Source: JAQBFJ01 sp032123435 (GTDB lineage Bacteria; Verrucomicrobiota; Kiritimatiellia; UBA8416; JAQBFJ01). Taken from it: DNA of 9,819 nucleotides. Under the pieces are notes generated by a model that saw nothing but the letters and a program-made list of their open reading frames with translations, did not search any database and was not told where the DNA came from. Both the position numbers and the translations under genes were made by a program. The number at the start of each line of letters is the position of its first letter. Position 1 is the stretch's first letter. The DNA is taken from assembly GCA_032123435.1 (NCBI GenBank), contig JAQBFJ010000037.1, positions 1-9,819 on the forward strand, in the 5' to 3' direction. Positions 1-6,038 of the stretch are shown here, in pieces.

Positions 1-897
1 CGACGGAGTCATGCCGAAATGATTCTTGAAACACTGGGCGAAATGCTGACTGCTGGCGAATGCAAATTCCAAGGCGATGTTGGTTATGGGTTCAGAAGAT
101 TTGAGCAGTTTTTCCATGGATTTGTTGAGGCGAAGCCGCATGCGATATTTGGCTGGAGTTACTCCCGTCTGCTTGTGAAAGAGCTTATAAAGGTGCACCG
201 CGCTTAATCCTGACGCGCGCGCGATCCGGACTTTAGAGATGCGATCCGTCAGATGCCGCTCGATAAAACGTTTGGCGCGTTCCACGGCTTCATATTCAGG
301 AGTTCTTTCCCGGGCTGATAAAGAACGCAGTATGTGCGTGAATGTTTCAAACAGAAGACTGCGAGTTAATATGGCATCAAGATCGGATCCCCGCGCATCC
401 GCATAACGGCTGGATGCGGTCCATAGAGACTGAAAGACAGTATGCAGATCAGGGCAGGCGCTGACGACACAGTTGCCCGCGCTCTTGATCACGTTCAGGC
501 ATTTTGCCATTTCTTCCTTGGATGTGAAAAGGGGGCATGGCCACGGCGGATCCGGCCATATGCACGCGATAAGGTATGTGCATGGCATTATCACGTCAAA
601 GGTGCACCGGTGGAATGTGCCTGGTTGCAGAATGTAAATATCGCCGCCATGCGCGCTCAATCGCGTGCCGTCGTCAAGCTCCATGTCTATGACTCCATCA
701 TACACGTAGGATATCTCGTAAAGCGGGCCGCTGGAGGCGCGGGTTTCGGGAAATGCCTTGCTGATGTTCCATATTCCGGCCCTGCCCATCAGCGGATTGG
801 CAACAGCTTCCAGATTGAGCCGTGTTCCATAATCGTGATGTGTCGCCAGTGGTCCGGGCGAGGATGGTGACAGCCTTGTTTTCTTGTGAAATTTCAT
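1..897 (-). CDS. AraC-family transcriptional regulator (C-terminus cut by window edge)
   Basis: Reading the minus strand from ATG at 897 gives 299 codons without a stop up to base 1, so the gene runs off the left edge. The N-terminal half is a cupin-like ligand-sensing domain: YEISYVYDGVIDMELDDG near residues 63-80 and HGGDIYILQPGTFHRC near 85-100. The last roughly 95 residues are the AraC/XylS DNA-binding domain with two helix-turn-helix units: ISKVRIARASGLSAVHLYKL, then ITNIALEFAFASSQHFAQCF followed by NHFGMTPS. Members are usually about 290-310 residues, so only a short C-terminal tail should be missing. A modest Shine-Dalgarno (AGGA) lies about 9 nt upstream of the start. It resembles the AraC stump at 5637-5882 at roughly 40% identity over 70 residues by eye. 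No signal peptide is seen; it should be a cytoplasmic activator of nearby carbohydrate or surface-protein genes. The ligand is unknown. Confidence 0.9.
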   Translation of the reverse strand, partial: MKFHKKTRLSPSSPGPLATHHDYGTRLNLEAVANPLMGRAGIWNISKAFPETRASSGPLYEISYVYDGVIDMELDDGTRLSAHGGDIYILQPGTFHRCTFDVIMPCTYLIACIWPDPPWPCPLFTSKEEMAKCLNVIKSAGNCVVSACPDLHTVFQSLWTASSRYADARGSDLDAILTRSLLFETFTHILRSLSARERTPEYEAVERAKRFIERHLTDRISKVRIARASGLSAVHLYKLFHKQTGVTPAKYRMRLRLNKSMEKLLKSSEPITNIALEFAFASSQHFAQCFKNHFGMTPS

Positions 898-1088
898 ATA
901 ATAATCCTATCTATACATCAGCCGAAAGCAAGCGTATTTATGCCAGCTTCATGGCATTTCCGTATTGCAGACGGCGGTATGCTTGTGTTTGTAATAGTTC
1001 AATAAACTATTATGGACGTAAATTATCTGAATTGTGTTATAGTTATATTGGTAAAAAACAAATTGAACCGGACATAAAAAAGGTAAAT
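898..1088. promoter_or_regulatory. Intergenic regulatory region with dyad, between AraC gene and plus-strand gene remnant
   Basis: This AT-rich divergent leader separates the AraC start (897, minus) from a plus-strand start at 1089. It holds a perfect 8-bp dyad, TAATAGTT-caata-AACTATTA (992-1012), which has the size and symmetry of an operator. An extended -10-like TGTTATAGT occurs at 1035-1043, followed by TTGAACCGGACATAAA at 1063-1078. The assignments come from inspection only. Confidence 0.45.
1063..1078 (+). promoter_or_regulatory. Candidate shared operator, copy 1 (TTGAACCGGACATAAA)
   Basis: The motif TTGAACCGGACATAAA recurs, one A shorter, as TTGACCGGACATAAA at 6011-6025. Both copies end 10-13 nt before a plus-strand ATG and both sit upstream of an AraC gene transcribed in the opposite direction. 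That placement suggests a regulator-binding site or conserved leader element for related AraC proteins. Confidence 0.4.
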
Positions 1089-1260
1089 ATGCGTATCCGA
1101 TGCAGGCAGATAGTTTCTTTTTGTCTGGCCCCGGCAATTACCGGCTGGCTCGCTTGAGCTGCGTCCTAACGGTTTGCGCGTTAATCTTGGCGCGTACGGC
1201 AATACGCCGGAAGCCTCCGGTACACTTATTCTCGGCGGTGTAATTATCATGATTCGCTAG
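1089..1260 (+). pseudogene. Remnant of a parallel beta-helix repeat protein (start and C-terminal tail only)
   Basis: An ATG at 1089, preceded by AAAAAAGG, opens a 22-residue peptide (MRIRCRQIVSFCLAPAITGW, then LA and stop at 1155-1157). It looks like a signal peptide: basic N-terminus, then hydrophobic. In another frame, overlapping its end, lies LELRPNGLRVNLGAYGNTPE followed by ASGTLILGG, with a stop at 1258-1260. 'PNGxRxNxGAYGNTxEAS' is the hallmark C-terminal segment of secreted beta-helix (choice-of-anchor/pectate-lyase-like) proteins in planctomycetes, Lentisphaerota and relatives. The simplest reading is a surface beta-helix gene that has lost its whole middle and reading frame. The tail assignment is fairly secure; that the ATG belonged to the same gene is inference. 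The stop overlaps the convergent oxidoreductase stop in the tetranucleotide CTAG. Confidence 0.55.
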
Positions 1261-2195
1261 CTGTGAGATAAGGTCGCGTTTTCAAGGAGCGTCCCGGCCG
1301 GCTTGGCGTCGTCTTCCAGCCAGGCAAACATGGCCTTGTGGAACTCCGCCTGTTCCCAGGTCCAGTTTTCCCCGAAAGCTTTCTCGGTGGTGAAACACCA
1401 TCCGCTTTCCTTCCGGGCGCCGCTGACGATCTCCCACGCGCCGAACTGCTGCCACTCGACGCGGCCGTTTTCGAAATGCGCGCCGACCCGGACATGTTCG
1501 TGGATGGTGGCCGGGTTCCCGCAACGCGGGCTCACCGGGCCGCTGGTCCAGAGGGCCTTGATGCCATTGGCAAGCGTCAGTTGCGCGACGGTGGTCTCCG
1601 GTGCGGGATGGCCTTTGTCGTGGGTATCCCATCCGCATGCGTTCCCAAAGACTTCCGTGACATCCGGGTCGCCCAGGAGACTCAAGCCGTAGTTCAAGGT
1701 GTGCGTTCCCTGATTGGTGATGTTCAGCGCGGCCGACAGATGCGCCAAGAGCGGCTGTCCCATCTTGTTCTCGGCGGTCGCCTGCCGACACGCCTCCAGG
1801 TGGGGGTTCCAGCGCGTCTGATGGCACACGGCAAACCTGGTTCGCGAGGAGGCCTCCAGTTCGCGGAGCTTTTGCCAATCCGGCACACCGGTGGCAACGG
1901 GTTTCTCGACCGTGCATAGCGGCACGCCCATCCGGGAGACCAGCGTCAACGGTTCGACCCGGTAATTGGGGAAGGTCACCACGTGGACAATATCCGGCTT
2001 CTCGGCGCGAATCATTTCCTCTGCATCGCCGTAGGCTTTGATTCCGAATTCCCCGGCCAACGCTTCCCGCTTGGCGGGCAAAAGGTCACAGCAGGCAACG
2101 CATTCGGCGTTGTCGATCAGTTGGTAGGCCTGGATGTGGCCGCGGCCGCGCCAGCCGCAGCCGATCACGGCGGCCTTGTAGGTTTTGTGTTTCAT
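1257..2195 (-). CDS. Gfo/Idh/MocA-family NAD(P)-dependent oxidoreductase, probably C-terminally shortened
   Basis: The product is 312 residues, a cytoplasmic sugar or cyclitol dehydrogenase type. The N-terminal Rossmann fold shows VIGCGWRGRGH at residues 10-20. The family catalytic lysine lies in VEKPV (K98), and a GTHTLNY motif at 163-169 supplies the usual active-site histidine; the rest is the alpha/beta substrate and dimer domain. ATG at 2195 is chosen because AAAGGAG lies about 8 nt upstream and the Rossmann motif starts right after it; an upstream extension only overlaps the preceding gene. It is the third gene of the fucosidase operon, 17 nt after the dehydrogenase stop, so it probably acts on the released sugar or its lactone. 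The protein stops at LLENATLSHS, where relatives usually continue for some 25-40 residues; the stop meets the beta-helix remnant. The exact substrate cannot be read from sequence. Confidence 0.88.
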   Translation of the reverse strand: MKHKTYKAAVIGCGWRGRGHIQAYQLIDNAECVACCDLLPAKREALAGEFGIKAYGDAEEMIRAEKPDIVHVVTFPNYRVEPLTLVSRMGVPLCTVEKPVATGVPDWQKLRELEASSRTRFAVCHQTRWNPHLEACRQATAENKMGQPLLAHLSAALNITNQGTHTLNYGLSLLGDPDVTEVFGNACGWDTHDKGHPAPETTVAQLTLANGIKALWTSGPVSPRCGNPATIHEHVRVGAHFENGRVEWQQFGAWEIVSGARKESGWCFTTEKAFGENWTWEQAEFHKAMFAWLEDDAKPAGTLLENATLSHS

Positions 2196-2212
2196 TGTTG
2201 GTTCTCCTTTTG

Positions 2213-3165
2213 TCAGTCCCAGGGATGAAGAATGATTTTCCCGCAGGCGCCGGTCATTTGCAATTCCCATGCCTTCTTCACTTCGCGCATGGGAAAGGTG
2301 TGGGTGATAACCTGGTCCAGCATGGCGCGCGACTGACGGATGGTCTGGAGCATCGCCTGGGTGTCGCGGAAGTGGTTCCAGTGCCAGGCTCCATGAATTG
2401 TCAGGCCCTTGCCGACGATGTCCCACGCCATCATGGGGCCGCCCCAGCCGACCGAAGATATCTGTCCCTTTCGCCGTGTGGCCTGGATCAGGAAAGCCGG
2501 CGCCGTATCAGCGCTACTGGTTTCCACGGACTTGTCGGCGCCGCACCCGCCCGTCAGTTCCAGAATTCGTTCCAGCCGATGTTCGTCCCGGGGATCGACG
2601 ACGGCTTCCACGCCCAGTTTCATGGCCAGCGAGGCCCGATACTCGTTGCTTTCCAGGGCGATCACGCGAGCCCCGCGGCATCGGGCGTTTACCACCGCGC
2701 CCAGGCCCACGGCGCCCAGGCCGCTGACCAGCACCGTGTCTAACGCATTCACCGCCATCTGCTGCATGGCGTTGAAGGTGGGACCCAGCCCACAGCAGGC
2801 CATGCTGGCATGATCATAGGAAATGTCCGCTGGAATCGGGACCAGGAGCCAGTCCTGCTTGATGCAGAACTGCGCATACGTGGCACGGCCGGTTTCCGAC
2901 CCGCAGAACTGACAGGGATCGACAGCGTGTTCGCAGTGGATATGCTCGCCGGAAAGGCAGAGGCGGCATTTTCCGCAACCGTAAAGCGGCATGACGATCA
3001 CGCGGTCGCCTACGGCGACCTGGCCCGGCTGTGCGATTTCGACCACTTCGCCCGCCGCTTCGTGACCCAGCGAATCGCCACCTTTACGAAGTCACCCTTG
3101 ATTCGCGGATCAGCGCGATCCACGATTTCACATGCCTGTTTTCCTGTAATGGCTACAACTTTCAT
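2213..3165 (-). pseudogene. Zinc-dependent medium-chain alcohol/polyol dehydrogenase, disrupted by internal deletion and frameshift
   Basis: The original start is ATG at 3165 (GTAAGGAG upstream), giving MKVVAITGKQACEIVDRADP up to FVKV (3090-3079). That frame then runs into TAG at 3010-3012 after 51 codons. The rest of the protein is in a different frame from GGDSLGHEAAGEVVEIAQPG (about 3082 downward) to TGACGKIILHPWD. Visible parts are GHEAAGE, the structural-zinc set GCGKCRLCLSGEHIHC, MACCGLGPTF, and the NAD-binding GLGAVGLG. MDR relatives have about 16-18 more residues between FVKV and LGHE, including the catalytic zinc cysteine (the MCTE/CGTD position). They are absent, and the net missing length is 3n+1 nt. 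A shorter ORF from GTG at 3046 would lack GHEAAGE and cannot be a normal enzyme. It lies between fucosidase (11 nt gap) and Gfo/Idh/MocA gene (17 nt gap). An assembly error is possible. Confidence 0.72.
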
Positions 3166-3176
3166 GACTTATCTCC

Positions 3177-4478
3177 TTACTCCAAGAACAGCTCAATGAC
3201 CGGGACTGCCACGTTGGGCTTCTGGCTTGGCAGATTCAGGGTGGCACAGTCTTTGCCGGCCGGCGCCTGACCTGCCATCCATTCCGACCGGGTAAACGAG
3301 ATCTCGGAAGCATCGTTGAGCAGTTGCGCATACTGGAACTTGCCGGCCATGCCGTCGAGATGCAGTTCCTTGAAGGGCCACGCCAGGACATGGACATAGA
3401 GCCGCTTCTTGTCGGGATTGTAGGTGAGCCGGCAGTCCTGCGGGCATTTGAATTCCGCCGGCGCCTGTGTGCATCCATAGATTGACCGGCTGTGCTGTCG
3501 CATCCAGTCGCCGATTCCCTGCAGGCGGGCGAGTGCGCGTTCGTCAAATTCGCCACGGCCTGTCGGCCCCACGTTGAGCAGTAAATTGCCGCCCTTGCTG
3601 ACGCAGTCAATAAGCGTGCGGATCAATTCATCCGTGCTTCTCCATGACGACTCATCCCGATGATAGCCCCAGGAGCCTGAGAAAGTCTGGCAGGCTTCCC
3701 AGACGACGGGTTTGCCGTTCACCTTGACCCATTCGCGCGGTTGAACTTGTTCCGGCGTCTTGAAGTCCCATCCGTAATCCATATCCAGGCGATCGTCCAG
3801 GATCACCTTGGGCTGGAGTTTCCGGACCAGCTTGTACAGCTTCTCACTTTGCCAGTCTTTGCGCCCCTTGCCGCTGCCGTCCGGTCTGGGATAGCTGAAG
3901 TCAAACCAGAGAACATCGATCTTGCCGTAGTTCGTGAGAAGTTCTCTTACCTGTCCGTGCAGATATTCCGCGTATTTCGCCTGGTTGCGCCCCTTGTTCA
4001 TTTTTACGCGGTCCGGATGCTCGCGATAGGGCCCGAAAACCGTATCCAGAATGTAGTGGGGGTGATGCCAGTCGATCAGGGAGTGATACAGCCCGACACG
4101 CATGTTCTCGGCCCGAAACGCATCTACCATCGGGCGGAGCAGATCGCGCTTAGCCGACGTGTTGGGCGCTTTGTAATCGGTCAGCTTGGAATCCCACAGG
4201 CAGAATCCTTCATGGTGCTTGGTTGTAATCACGAAATATTTCATTCCCGCGTTGCTGGCTGCCCTGGCCCAAATGGTGGGATCATACAGATCGGGGTCGA
4301 AGCGCTTGAAGTACTTTGCGTCATAGACCTCGTTGGGGATCTTCTCTGCGTGCTTCAGCCATTCATGGCGGGCGCCCTGGGCATAGAGGCCCCAGTGAAT
4401 GAACATGCCGAATCGATCGTTGGTGAACCATTTCGTATCCGCGCCGGTTGCGCTGTGGCTTTTCGCTGTCTTGCTCAT
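3177..4478 (-). CDS. Alpha-L-fucosidase, glycoside hydrolase family 29, cytoplasmic type
   Basis: The 433-residue protein hydrolyses terminal alpha-L-fucosyl linkages with retention. GH29 signatures are DRFGMFIHWGLYA (21-33), the active-site KHHEGFCLWDS (87-97), the LYHSLIDW strand (130-137), IDVLWFDF (187-194, with D193 the expected nucleophile), WEACQT (260-265, where E261 could be the acid/base) and GGNLLLNVGPTGRGEFD (296-312). A C-terminal beta-domain follows from about 345. There is no signal peptide, so it should act on imported fuco-oligosaccharides or glycosides, whereas many GH29 enzymes are exported. ATG at 4478 has GAGGAAAG about 5 nt upstream, and the catalytic domain begins shortly after. 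It is the first gene of the minus-strand operon with the two dehydrogenases and is divergent from an AraC regulator 65 nt away. It looks intact, and family assignment is firm. Linkage preference is not readable. Confidence 0.94.
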   Translation of the reverse strand: MSKTAKSHSATGADTKWFTNDRFGMFIHWGLYAQGARHEWLKHAEKIPNEVYDAKYFKRFDPDLYDPTIWARAASNAGMKYFVITTKHHEGFCLWDSKLTDYKAPNTSAKRDLLRPMVDAFRAENMRVGLYHSLIDWHHPHYILDTVFGPYREHPDRVKMNKGRNQAKYAEYLHGQVRELLTNYGKIDVLWFDFSYPRPDGSGKGRKDWQSEKLYKLVRKLQPKVILDDRLDMDYGWDFKTPEQVQPREWVKVNGKPVVWEACQTFSGSWGYHRDESSWRSTDELIRTLIDCVSKGGNLLLNVGPTGRGEFDERALARLQGIGDWMRQHSRSIYGCTQAPAEFKCPQDCRLTYNPDKKRLYVHVLAWPFKELHLDGMAGKFQYAQLLNDASEISFTRSEWMAGQAPAGKDCATLNLPSQKPNVAVPVIELFLE

Positions 4479-4543
4479 ATACTTTCCTCACTGTGGGTTG
4501 AAAACAATGCCTGTATTCATACCAGAAGCGGGAAAACTTGTCT
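4479..4543. promoter_or_regulatory. Divergent promoter region, fucosidase operon / AraC regulator
   Basis: Only 65 nt separate the two divergent starts, so their promoters and any AraC operator must overlap here. A small palindrome GTATTCATAC lies near the centre (4513-4522). On the minus strand TGGTATGAA could serve as an extended -10. The TTGAAA at 4498-4503 (plus) has no convincing -10 partner. The boundaries are set by the flanking genes and the internal elements are tentative. Confidence 0.4.
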
Positions 4544-5413
4544 ATGGACCCAACAAAGAAAGAATTGGACTTTTCACAGGTGGATGCTATAGATGAGGAC
4601 ATGGACATGGATCAACTGATGGCCAACCTGCAGATACGGATCCTGGAACGGGGCTATACGCGGCATACGGTCGAGGATCCGCCGTGGCATGATGCCATGG
4701 CGCACAGGGATCCTTTTTCGCGGCTGTATTGGTTTGCGGCAGGGAGAGGCCGGCTTCTGCTGGAGGGCCGGATGCAGACGCTTGGGCCGGGTTCTTTTTA
4801 TCTGTTTCCGGCGCACGTTCCGATCCGGCATATTCCATCCCCGGGGTTGGAGCAGTATTGGATTCATTTCACAGCAGAGTTGCCGGGCGGATTGTCGTTG
4901 TTCGATGTCATGGAGTGGCAGATCGAGCAGAAAGGGACGAACCGGAAGCAGGCTCTCCAGCAGATGAAAACGCTGGTCATTGCCTCGCCGACTGCACGGG
5001 TGGCGCTGGAACAGCAGGCCACCCTGCGCTGGATCCTGACGGGTTTCCTGGGAAACCCCAGGCTGGGCTGGGAGGAACGCCTTCAGAACCTGCATCGTTT
5101 TGAAACCGTGCTTCGTCATGTTCAGGAACACCTGGCGGAGAAAATCCCGCTGGAGAAACTGGCGCGCCTGGTCTCCCTGCACCCAAACTACTTTTCCAAT
5201 CTTTTTGCCGAACGATTCGGGATGTCGCCGCGTGCCTATATCCTTCAGAAGCGGATCGAGAAAGCGCAGACGCTATTGTGGTTCTCCAGTGCGGCCATCA
5301 AGGAAATTGCCCAGCAGACAGGGATGGGAGATGTCTGTTATTTCTGTCGTGTTTTCCGGAAATACACCGGCATGACGCCGACCACCTATCGCAAGCGGCG
5401 TTCGTATTCCTGA
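4544..5413 (+). CDS. AraC-family transcriptional regulator, likely regulator of the fucosidase operon
   Basis: The protein has 289 residues from ATG 4544. The N-terminal cupin-type sensor domain covers about 35-125 (LYWFAAGRGRLLLEG, GPGSFYLFPAHVP, EQYWIHFTAELPG), the typical AraC arm that binds a sugar in this family. The C-terminal DNA-binding domain covers about 183-287. Helix-turn-helix one is IPLEKLARLVSLHPNYFSNL and helix-turn-helix two is IKEIAQQTGMGDVCYFCRVF, closing with the diagnostic YTGMTPTTYRKRR. The start is uncertain. ATG 4544 has a weak Shine-Dalgarno, while ATG 4601 or 4607 sit after TGAGGAC and would shorten the protein by about 20 residues without harming a domain. Divergent placement next to the GH29 gene is the classic layout of a local AraC activator, so regulation of that operon is a reasonable inference. 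The gene looks intact. Confidence 0.92.
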   Translation: MDPTKKELDFSQVDAIDEDMDMDQLMANLQIRILERGYTRHTVEDPPWHDAMAHRDPFSRLYWFAAGRGRLLLEGRMQTLGPGSFYLFPAHVPIRHIPSPGLEQYWIHFTAELPGGLSLFDVMEWQIEQKGTNRKQALQQMKTLVIASPTARVALEQQATLRWILTGFLGNPRLGWEERLQNLHRFETVLRHVQEHLAEKIPLEKLARLVSLHPNYFSNLFAERFGMSPRAYILQKRIEKAQTLLWFSSAAIKEIAQQTGMGDVCYFCRVFRKYTGMTPTTYRKRRSYS

Positions 5414-5464
5414 AACTGCCCATTGCGGATTAGCCATGACAAGTGCGTGCGAACATAGAAGAGA

Positions 5465-5519
5465 GATATTTACCACCCAGCCTGCAACGCCTGAAGCCGC
5501 AGGCTGGGTGGTAAATATC
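5465..5519. repeat. Perfect 21-bp inverted repeat (hairpin), dispersed repeat copy 1
   Basis: Arms 5465-5485 and 5499-5519 are exact reverse complements (GATATTTACC...CAGCCTGC) around a 13-nt loop. The left arm plus loop (5465-5504) matches 8683-8722 at 38 of 40 positions, so this is a repeat family and not just a local palindrome. It starts 52 nt after the AraC stop and could act as a bidirectional terminator, but no U-tract follows. Confidence 0.8.
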
Positions 5520-5664
5520 CGGCGCCAGCGGCGGAGGATTGTACTGCACGGCAGGAAGCCTGCAGATTTACAATTGCATTTTCACAAATAACACCACCTC
5601 CGCCAACGACTACGCGGGTGGCGCTATTTACCACAATTATGCCGGCGTCAGCAACGTGTTCGGC
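5515..5664 (+). pseudogene. Internal fragment of a parallel beta-helix repeat protein
   Basis: Between TAA at 5512-5514 and TGA at 5665-5667 the plus strand reads 50 codons. They include GASGGGLYCTAGSLQIYNC, IFTNNTTSANDYAGGAIYH and NYAGVSNVFG. The pattern 'GGGLY...NCIFTNNT...GGAIY' is the coil repeat of secreted right-handed beta-helix / polymorphic outer-membrane-type proteins (compare the 'NCTISGNxAxxGGGIY' repeats). There is no start codon, signal peptide or C-terminal segment, so this is a piece of a larger gene. It abuts the hairpin on the left and runs antisense into the AraC stump on the right, with the homology junction near 5650-5660. The pattern is recognised by eye. The fragment is too short to encode a functional protein. 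Confidence 0.5.
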
Positions 5665-5882
5665 TGAAGAATCAGCACGTTGCCGCCATGAACGCTGATT
5701 TCCTTTTCGCCATCTAAAACCCATATTAAATTGCCGCTATGTACATAGTTAACCTCATACACCGGAAACGCGTGACGCTCTATGGGCGCCCCACCCCGGA
5801 CCGACCATAATCCAGCCGTATTCATCAAAGGATGCCCAACAGCATCTAATCCGATACGTTTTGATTTTGATTCTTTTCGCAT
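5637..5882 (-). pseudogene. N-terminal stump of an AraC-family regulator
   Basis: The 81-codon minus-strand frame starts at ATG 5882 and stops at TAA 5637-5639. It contains RIGLDAVGHPLMNTAGLW, PVYEVNYVHSGNLIWVLDG and EISVHGGNVLILQPNT, which line up with residues 28-97 of the AraC protein at 1-897 (roughly 40% identical by eye, one gap). Homology ends at QPNT; the last residues LLTPA come from joined beta-helix DNA. About two thirds of the sensor domain's expected continuation and the entire two-helix-turn-helix DNA-binding domain are missing, and no continuation exists before the next gene. It cannot bind DNA. It lies divergent to the DAHP synthase operon, so it is probably the relic of that operon's former local regulator. 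Upstream Shine-Dalgarno is weak. Confidence 0.72.
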
Positions 5883-6038
5883 GTGATCAATTTATCTTTT
5901 CATTTCCCGGAAATTGAACTGTTGCATCTAAAGCATGTGCGTAAAAATCTATTGGATAAATATATTTCAATCCAGGAAAATATAGTGCAAATTCAGCATA
6001 GTGTGATAATTTGACCGGACATAAATTGGTACAGGATC
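5883..6038 (+). promoter_or_regulatory. Leader of the aromatic operon with shared motif copy 2
   Basis: AT-rich divergent region. An extended -10-like TGTGATAAT (6002-6010) is followed directly by TTGACCGGACATAAA (6011-6025), the near-copy of the element at 1063-1078. Only AGGA at 6033-6036, 2 nt before the ATG, resembles a Shine-Dalgarno, so translation initiation may be weak. No convincing -35 accompanies the -10, as expected if a regulator such as AraC was needed for activation. Confidence 0.42.

Noticed and set aside
442..870. 142-residue plus-strand open frame
   Set aside because: It lies antisense to the AraC gene that spans 1-897 without a stop and matches that family closely.
1282..1919. 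Long open frames on both strands within the Gfo/Idh/MocA gene
   Set aside because: Arg/Pro-rich low-quality translations in GC-rich coding DNA; the frame of the oxidoreductase explains the region.
2213..3046. Dehydrogenase as an intact gene starting at GTG 3046
   Set aside because: The coding homology continues upstream through GHEAAGE and then, in another frame, to a proper Shine-Dalgarno and ATG at 3165; the GTG start would drop the catalytic domain's beginning.
3741..4592. 283-residue plus-strand open frame across the fucosidase gene
   Set aside because: It is antisense to a firmly identified GH29 enzyme, has no recognisable domain, and shows the sequence of a shadow frame.
4574..5182. 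202-residue minus-strand open frame
   Set aside because: Antisense shadow of the second AraC gene; no family pattern.
5465..5519. CRISPR repeat or tRNA-like structure
   Set aside because: Only one hairpin with no regular spacer array and no cloverleaf; the second copy is 3.2 kb away and incomplete.
1257..5519. Fucosidase block as a simple insertion into one beta-helix gene
   Set aside because: The C-terminal beta-helix fragment lies left of the block and the internal fragment right of it, both on the plus strand, which is the wrong order for a single insertion.
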